A stretch of DNA of 64,000 nucleotides from Trichopus zeylanicus subsp. travancoricus (Eukaryota > Streptophyta > Magnoliopsida > Dioscoreales > Dioscoreaceae), in contig RXID01014982.1 of NCBI GenBank assembly GCA_005019695.1, forward strand, positions 67,098 through 131,097. Reading direction: 5' to 3'. Every line of letters starts with the position of its first letter. The first letter of the stretch is position 1. Made by a program: the position numbers and the translations under genes. Below are positions 56,901 through 64,000 of this stretch, in pieces. The notes under the pieces were generated by a model. That model was not told where the DNA came from, made no database searches, and saw only the letters and a program-made list of their open reading frames with translations.

Positions 56901-58839
56901 GTATCATTGTCTAGGTTGTCCTAACACTTCTTGTTGGCAGTGTATGTTGTAACTTTCCATTCATTCTTTTAGAAAATACAATGTTGTCATCTTTTTCACA
57001 TTTGCTTACATTATGAGATACAATGTCTCCATGAGTTTGAGTTTTGTCTTGTTGGCTTAAGATTTGTGCTGAGAAGTTGAATGCCTAGGATTGGATTGGC
57101 ACTTGTTTGCAAAACATTGCCTAGTTACTTGCAGAGGCCATTGGTTCCAGACTTGATTAAAAACTGTGAATATTAAGCAACTACATATTTCCATTTTCCA
57201 CCATTACTACCCCTTTCCTATTCCCTAACTGTGCTACATCTCATTGTATTTCTTATTGATTGCTTATTTAATAGTTACAAAAATGAACTTGTATTTGTTA
57301 ATAATCCTCTTATCTCACATTACTGTGTTATATGAGATTCATCCATCATCTTTGATTGTTCATTCATCTCCTGATTCTCCTACTGTTTTTGTTATCCAAC
57401 TCCATGTATCATACAGAATCTAGGATGCATATCAGAGGATGGTACTTTCTAAAATTTTCTGCAAAGGTGCTCAATTGTGATTACTCTATTTTCATCATTT
57501 TTGGCAGAGATTAGTCTTATTGTCAGTTTCAGAAAAAAAAAAAAGAAGAAGCAGAAGTCATTTTCACAACAACATTAGCCAAAGTTGGTTATCCTTCAAT
57601 TAGATTTCTGCTTATATCAAATATTTGTTGTGTGAAACATTTTCTGCTGTTGATTGGGACCATGTGCTTAGAAGACTGAAAGGGAAAGCCCAGTGATGTT
57701 TCCTTTGGTTGGTGATGTTTCCTATGTAGCTAGTTTATGATTAGTGCAATCATCAATGGACTGAATGGGCACCTCTATTTTGAGCTGATGCTGACTTGTT
57801 CTCTTGTTGTTACTTATCAAGTTGCATGATGGTTGTACTTCTTTTAAGACCTATTAAGGTGGATAATGAAAAGATTATAATTCCAAGGAACAGAAAGAAT
57901 CCATGAGGCTCACAGGCTAATATGGCATTTGAATACTTTTGATGCAGGAAGACTTTCAGATATAGGTCTTAACTTTATAAATGGACAAACTGAATGGGGC
58001 CCTCTTTTCCACAGTATTGGCTTGCAGCAATATATTCTTCTCTGTTCTCAGGTATAGTTCTTGATATGCTGCCATAGTAATTTCATTTTCAAATCGAGGC
58101 AAGTTGTTATTATTATTATTATTATTTATGCGTGTAAGAAGATCAGGCGAGCTTTCTTGTCAACACAGTTGCAGTTCAGGTCTCTCGTAGGATTGATGGA
58201 CATGCATTGATATAGATGATTTTTTTTATCTCATATCTATTTAGCATTATTGTTTGTCATCTTCTTTATCGAAAAATTCAATCGGATAGCTGAAAAATGT
58301 CAAATGGGTTATACCCTTTCTTCTTCTGCAACCATCAGCTGGAGGTATCAATTATCATATTTGACATGCAAAGTTTGTTTGTAATTCAATTCCACTATAC
58401 ATGATTATAATTCTTTGTTAAGCTCAGAAGGTAGTTATATGACTAACTTCTGTTCTTGCATCATGTTCTGCTGTAGGCTGTAGACGGTGAAAATTTTGGC
58501 ATTTACTCCATTGGTATTACGAGTAACTTCACCCATGCATGGCATGATTATTATGTGAGTAATGCCTAATTTTTGCTTTACTAATATAATTCTGTGGTGC
58601 AGGTACCAGAAGGAGGCTTCAAGGACAAACCTGGGAAAAACCGAGATCACTACCACTCGTGCTACTGCCTCAGCGGCCTCTCCCTGAGCCAGTACAGCTG
58701 GTGCAAAGGTCCCAGCAGTGCTCCCTTGCCCAATGCAGTCCTGGGACCGTACTCGAACTTGCTGGAGCCTGTCCATCCTCTCTACAACATTGTTCTTGAC
58801 CGGTATTATAAAGCACACGAGTTCTTTGCGACCTTGTGA
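50919..58839 (+). CDS. FTB: Protein farnesyltransferase beta subunit, 14 exons, 458 aa
   Basis: Catalytic subunit that, with the alpha subunit, attaches farnesyl to CaaX-box cysteines in the cytosol; the Arabidopsis orthologue is ERA1, a regulator of abscisic acid signalling. Exons by eye: 50919-51067, 51548-51634, 51750-51855, 52106-52141, 52665-52747, 52849-52902, 53548-53599, 54575-54639, 54795-54851, 55458-55530, 56550-56636, 56710-56896, 57948-58051, 58603-58839. All phases agree. The alpha-alpha barrel motifs include DKDGGYGGGPGQ, CYTAISVASILNILDD, CQTYEGGIAGEPGSEAHGGY and FQGRTNKLVDGCYSFWQ. The zinc ligands are present: Asp and Cys of VDGCYSFW, and His of DHYHSCYCLSGLS. The stretch from SVVEKQLK to AEHEGRLSD is the Ser/Gly-rich insertion typical of plant subunits. 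No break was seen. Confidence 0.94.
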
Positions 58840-59094
58840 GGTCAAGATCTCCCCTTAGGCTGTGACTGGTCAAAATTCCCCAGGACTAGGATCTAAATTA
58901 ACAAATATTGATGACAATTGAGCAATGTGTTTTTTTCAAAGGAAAGCAATGTATATAACTGTTGGCCGTAAGTTTGCATTCACTGAAATGTGTTTGATGT
59001 TGTAAAACCAGCCAAGCATGATTTGGTTGATCTTTTCTGCATATTGTCATTTTTATTGACTGCAAATTTGCTGATAGCCACTAAAAAAGGATGC

Positions 59095-59280
59095 AGTACC
59101 CCAAATGATATTCCAGGGAGGTATCCACACTGTGAAGCGAGTAGGACCCCAAATGATAGTTTAGATTTCTGCTTCTGTGGTAGTATCCACACTGCGCGAG
59201 GCCAGTAGCAGCCCAAATGATAGTCTAGATTTCTGCTTGTGGTGGTATCAGCACTGCTTGAGGTGAGTGGTACCCAAGTC
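59095..59280. repeat. Minisatellite just downstream of FTB
   Basis: Three degenerate copies of a unit of about 60 bp begin near 59100, 59150 and 59213. The core is CCCAAATGATAGTYTAGATT, then TCTGCTT and GGTATCCACACTG. It lies in the FTB 3' flank and may be part of a long 3' UTR. Confidence 0.65.
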
Positions 59281-59680
59281 TCTTTAGAAAATTCAACGTG
59301 AAACATTTTTCAATCTCACCAAGTAATCCCTAAGTTTGGTCAACGCTAATGAAAAATTTTGATTGGTCAAGCTGTTTTAAGTTGCTGTGAGCTAAAGATA
59401 AAATATGTTCATAATTCCTCAAAAAGTATCACTTCAATAATAATAAACATGCCAACATGAAAACGAGGGTCCTACATGTTCAAGAATCAAAGAGAAATCA
59501 GTCTCTCTGTAGTAGTAGTTCACATTTAAGCAGAACTACCAGGGAAACCTAACAAACAAAACATTTCAAAGATGTCATCTACATGTTCCTTAAAAGACCC
59601 TTCCTGTGACTGAAAGAACCACACCAGCCATTGCACTAGTTACTGAAAACACACAAAACACCAAGCATGGTCCATCTTAT

Positions 59681-62600
59681 TTACTCTGGAAGTATCTGCT
59701 CGTTATCTGCATCACCTTCTTCCTCTATCTTTGGTTTAGATGGTGTTGGGCCAGCTCCAGGAGTCTGCTTCCTCTTTATCCCGCTTACAATATCATCAAT
59801 CCTCAAAATCATACAAGCAGCCTCAATGGCCGTCTTGAATGTTTGTGCTTTCACGTTGTATGAGTCCCATATCTGGAAAACAAAATGTTTTACAGAAAAC
59901 AGACAGAGAGCTGCAAGTCAAGGGTCAGATCAAGAGAGATCGCAGAAATATACCTTCCGTTCTTTCATATCAACAATAGCACCAGTGTTCCCATCAATAC
60001 CAACCCATGCATTTTCTCCATTTGCATGCTATAGCATAGAAAAAAGTGATAAAAAATGAAAAAGAGAGACAATTAATGAATTTAGACTTTCAGAGCATGA
60101 AGACTTCACACAAAAATGTAAGCTCCAATTCTTCACCTTTCCCTGGAGAGCTGTCATAGTCCGGATCACATTCACTCCACAATTTTGAGCCAAAGATCTA
60201 GGGATAGCCTCAAAGGCTATAGCAGCAGCTTCATACGGCCACTGCATAATGGCAAATAATAAACTGGTTAAATGGTAATACTGTATATAACTAGAATATA
60301 CTTTATGATTGCTAATCCTCAATGGCATACAAAAATGTTGAAAATTGTTGTTTACCTTTTCAACACCTTCAATTAATGAGCTTTTATGTTTCAATGTAGC
60401 AGATACAGTCAACTCAGTAGCACCACCCCCAGGAAGAAGCTTTGGGTTTTTCAAAATATTTCTTGCGACTGACATAGCATCCTGATAATGTAAAACTAAC
60501 TATAGTATAGAGCATCCAAGGTTTCGACAAGACACTAATAATGCAGGGCATACCTGCAAATTTCTTTCCACTTCATTCAGAAGATCCTTACTAGCACCTC
60601 TCAAAAGAACGGTGCATGCTTTGGGATCCTTGCAGTCAACAATAAACACAAAGAACTCATCTCCAATTTTCTTGACTTCAAAAAGCCCAGCCCCAGTTCC
60701 AACGTCAGATTCTTGCAGTTCCTCTGGCCTATTGACAACAACAGCCCCACAAGCTTTGGCAATCCTGTTGTTGTCTGTCTTCCGCAATCTCCGTATAGCA
60801 CTGACACCAGCCTTGCTTAAAAAATGGCATGCAAGATCACTAAGTCCTTTCTCAGTAATAACTAGGTCAGGTTTGAACTTCAATATCTGCATACAGAGGC
60901 TCTCAATGTACTCTTCCTCCATCTTCAGCAAAACTTCCCTGCAAAAAAACATTTCTATAATACTTGATGGAAATTAGATAGCCATGAAACACCAGGCAAT
61001 TTCAGGGGAAAAAAAATGATTGTCCCAAAAAACGAGATTTATGTTTTCTGGACCAACGAGTACTTTCAAAAAAAACTTTACTGGAAAATGAGAATTATGC
61101 TTAACTTTGGTGATTTATTACTCAATTCTCACCAATTAATATTTGTTAGACAGGGTATTGAAGACTTCCTTATATTTTGTTAATAACTTGCTGTGACAGG
61201 CTGCTAGAGCACTGTTTACAAGTATCCAGTGGCAAAAGAACCTGTCATGTTTACTTTGGAAAAAAGGTTTACTTTGGAAAGAAGTATAAACAAGGATATT
61301 TCCATGCATGCCAAAGTGGTACTGTGTACCAAAATATCTACATATCTATAACATTTCTTCATTAAATTTTTCTCAGCAGAAGAGTTGTTGATGTTTAACA
61401 GATCTCATGAAAATCAGTACATTCCTATTTATGCATTGAATTTGTCAAAACAATTGCTTGATATTGAAAAATAAAGCACAACATACAAAGAATAGAAATA
61501 AACATGCACACTGTCAGTGCTCACATTTGAAGAATAGTTGCTTATGCTAGCGTTAATACTCCAAACTAAATTACTTGTTCTGTATAATCAATCAAACTAA
61601 AAATAAACTCTGAAACAAATCAACTATCCTACTTGACGTTGTAAGGTTCTCATGAGTGAATAAATTAACACCAAAGTCAAAATAGCTGATTGCACAATAA
61701 ATAATAATCCCAGATTAAACAACTTTCTACAAAGATATGCAACAAATAATCAGATTCATTCTTCATCAATTTTTAAAATTATGCCAGTATTATTATCAGT
61801 TTATTCATGTATAACAACAGCTCAAAAGTAACTACTTCAGCAGCTTTATATGAAAAGGAAATTCTTACCAATCTTCTTCCCTTACTAATTCCGCATTGGT
61901 TTGGTTTTCTCCTTTCTTGTACTCAAGAGGACAATCAAGAAGAATTATTCGAGGATTCAATATCTTCCTCCTCATTTTACCCGGAGCAACAACATCTTTA
62001 TTAATCATTACTCCCTTAAGAACCTTGGAATCCTCCAGCTGGCCACCGGGAACTTTTTCAACCTTGATGTATTTTTTTATATCAACTTCTCTTAATCCTT
62101 GGCCAACGTCCACACCAACTGTTGTGGTAGCATCAATAGCAAGATCCTAAGAATAAGTCAATTGGAAACTGTCATCAGAGTCTATTCCGTACACTTGAAA
62201 GCACAAGAAATAAAACTAATCATCAAATTAATCAATTAGGTTTGCAGCTCTAGTTGAAATATTGTAGAGCATACTCAAGTATCACCCACTGGAATCCCTG
62301 GAAACTTGAATGTAGCAAAGTTTTAGAATAACTAGACAAGTGCTTAGAGATGATGGCTACCAATTGTACGTAAGTGAGCATTCAAAGGGATCTAAATCAG
62401 AACTAACAAAGTCACAAGATTGAAACTAACAGAAGAGAACAGTGGACATTGACAGTATTCATCTAACAGAAAAAATTGAATTTTAAACCAATAAGACAAA
62501 CACTTACAGCAATTAGATCTCCAAATTGTCCAGTGAACTTTGTACCAATACAACTTTTAACTAGTCCAAGCATAGTGGCACCTGTCAAAAAGAAGTGCAC

Positions 62601-63008
62601 ATGGAAAGGAATCTCATTTTAGTCTAATAAATTCAAAAATCAAAACAGAATTTTTGACAAAAATGTGCCGTCATATTGTGACTTTGTGTATAAATGCGGG
62701 AATGGAAATGCAAAATCGGGCATTAGAAAACACAGAAGACATACGGTCATCAACATCAACAGGCATAGCAATCTTGTCCAGAACAGCTATAGCATCCTCA
62801 AGAGCCCTATTATATGCTGCAGCAGAAGCAAACACCATGATTATACTAAACAAACCTACCCTTGTCTATTTAGATAACCAAATATGGATAACAATAAGAG
62901 CAATATATTAGCATATTTCCAAAAAAAGTAAATAATTACCTCTACAAATAACAGTAGGATGGTAGTTCTTGTCAATGAAAGCTTCAGCGACGTGAAGCAT
63001 CTCACCAG
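59681..63008 (-). CDS. CCT3: T-complex protein 1 subunit gamma (CCT3), 5' part beyond window
   Basis: One of eight subunits of the cytosolic CCT/TRiC chaperonin, which folds actin, tubulin and other clients using ATP. Exons by eye: 63008-62940, 62816-62745, 62581-62508, 62146-61869, 60938-60554, 60481-60356, 60241-60137, 60028-59954, 59872-59681. Phases agree, giving 457 residues. Text starts at AGEMLHVAEAFIDKNYHPTV, near residue 97 of the family, so the first exons with the GDGTT ATP motif lie beyond 64000 or were not recognised. Visible motifs include CPLEYKKGENQTNAELV, KFKPDLVITEKGLSDLACHF, GVSAIRRLRKTDNNRIAKAC, PGGGATELTVSATLK and WVGIDGNTGAIVDM. The tail, EEEGDADNEQILPE, is acidic. The exon ending near 62508 is uncertain by one base. 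Confidence 0.93.
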
Positions 63009-64000
63009 CTTCAAAATTAAGTCAAGGATAAAACACATCTTTCAGATAATTAGCACAAGCATAGACATCACCGGGAAAAAAATACTGATGCTTGCTAATG
63101 GTAAATATTATTTTTGAATATAGCAAAAGCCCAAGCAAAAGAAAAAGCTTGTTTTAATTAAAAATGACCAACTGCAGATGAAAACCAAAGAAAACAAGAA
63201 GAATGGTTCTCATATGTACCCCTTTCTTAACATATTTAGAAGTTACTCTATGTAAGGATGCTTCTCATGTCATGATTCTTGGCTTCATTTACAAACGGCA
63301 TAACCTTGAGGCATGTCTTCTCGATAAAACAAATTCAAACTGCTTGTTTGAGAAGTACCCTCCATCTAAATATAGTCAGTTGAGAGAATCAATAGCTCTC
63401 TTGACTTCAATAAATTCGTAATAGCACCTTTCCGTCTTATTTTTGGCAAAAAATTCTGTAAGTAATGAGTTTTCCACTTCTTCACAATCCATTTATGATA
63501 TCTTTCTTTCTATTAACTTTCAAAAAGGCCCATGCAAATATCATCACAACTCTTCTGCACTTAAACGTCACTGGAACAACTTGTAGGACTCTCCTACAGT
63601 GCACATTTGGTTATCTTCCACTATTCTTTCACTTGAAATTCTGCCAACATACAGCTTATTTGAACCAAAATTACTGCCCATACATTACTAAAGTTCTAAA
63701 AGTTTAGAAGTTAGACTTTATGTTCCACCTCAATTATGTATAACAACCAACAAATAGTCTAGAATAACCAGTCAAAACTATCAGAAAAGCTATAATCACA
63801 TTATAAAGCCATGAGACTTTGACAGGCCTCCAATCCATGCACATTTCTACTTTAAATTGAAGAAACTACATGGATAGCACACCACCATCTTCTGCAAATC
63901 ACCAATAATTTCATCTTTGGGTACTTATTCTAGGCCCAACCATTTATAATCTGCTTTAAAGAATCTGTCAAACTGGGCACAGATACTCAGCAATTTAATC
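63009..64000 (-). other. Intron of CCT3 running to the window edge
   Basis: No upstream CCT3 exon was found between 63009 and 64000 on the minus strand, although the N-terminal 97 or so residues are still missing. The stretch is therefore read as intron. Frames on either strand show no recognisable family. Confidence 0.5.

Noticed and set aside
58476..58555. Possible extra FTB exon beginning GCTGTAGACGG
   Set aside because: Joining 58051 directly to 58603 keeps the frame and restores the conserved LLCSQVPEGGF junction. Including this stretch would break it.
1..64000. CRISPR arrays, bacterial operons, rRNA genes or organelle insertions
   Set aside because: None seen. The repeats present are transposon ends, minisatellites or microsatellites, and gene structure is that of a plant nucleus.

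Overview
The window is nuclear DNA of a flowering plant. Every recognisable gene is a plant family member: a SWEET sugar transporter, a Raf-like kinase, the photosystem I assembly factor PSA3, bHLH36/162-type factors, a PG1beta-like BURP protein, an At4g28440-type OB-fold protein, farnesyltransferase beta and CCT3. Most genes are split by GT-AG introns and separated by AT-rich, transposon-filled DNA. The very high G/C at third codon positions in the single-exon BURP gene and in some first exons suggests a monocot, probably not a grass; that is inference only.

Layout. 38-1359 (-): clade II SWEET, 5 exons. 3528-8277 (-): Raf-like group C kinase, 6 exons. 8.4-10.4 kb: AT-rich transposon-like DNA with a GC-rich core and a 17-G run. 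10620-18288 (+): PSA3, 3 exons, with a decayed antisense Ty1/copia element filling a 6.3-kb intron. 18.8-27.0 kb: a graveyard of four related bHLH copies. One carries frameshifts and two lost splice donors, one is split by a composite insertion containing a TOC75 exon fragment, one is frameshifted, and one is a lone first exon. 27.1-30.7 kb: nested transposons. A 2.7-kb non-autonomous Mutator-like element with a perfect 9-bp target duplication sits inside an older inverted-repeat element. 30.7-38.4 kb: no gene recognised. 38494-40476 (+): BURP protein. 44702-48862 (-): OB-fold protein, with two MITEs in its intron. 50919-58839 (+): farnesyltransferase beta, 14 exons. 59681-63008 (-): CCT3, whose first exons lie beyond the right edge.

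The intact genes are unrelated housekeeping and transport functions, with no operon-like logic. The most unusual part is the 18.8-30.7 kb block, where decayed bHLH duplicates and a Mutator-like family interact. A piece of that family, joined to a captured TOC75 coding fragment, interrupts one bHLH copy, while a complete member lies 4-7 kb away. All splice sites were placed by eye from reading-frame continuity and family resemblance. No alignment or database search was run.
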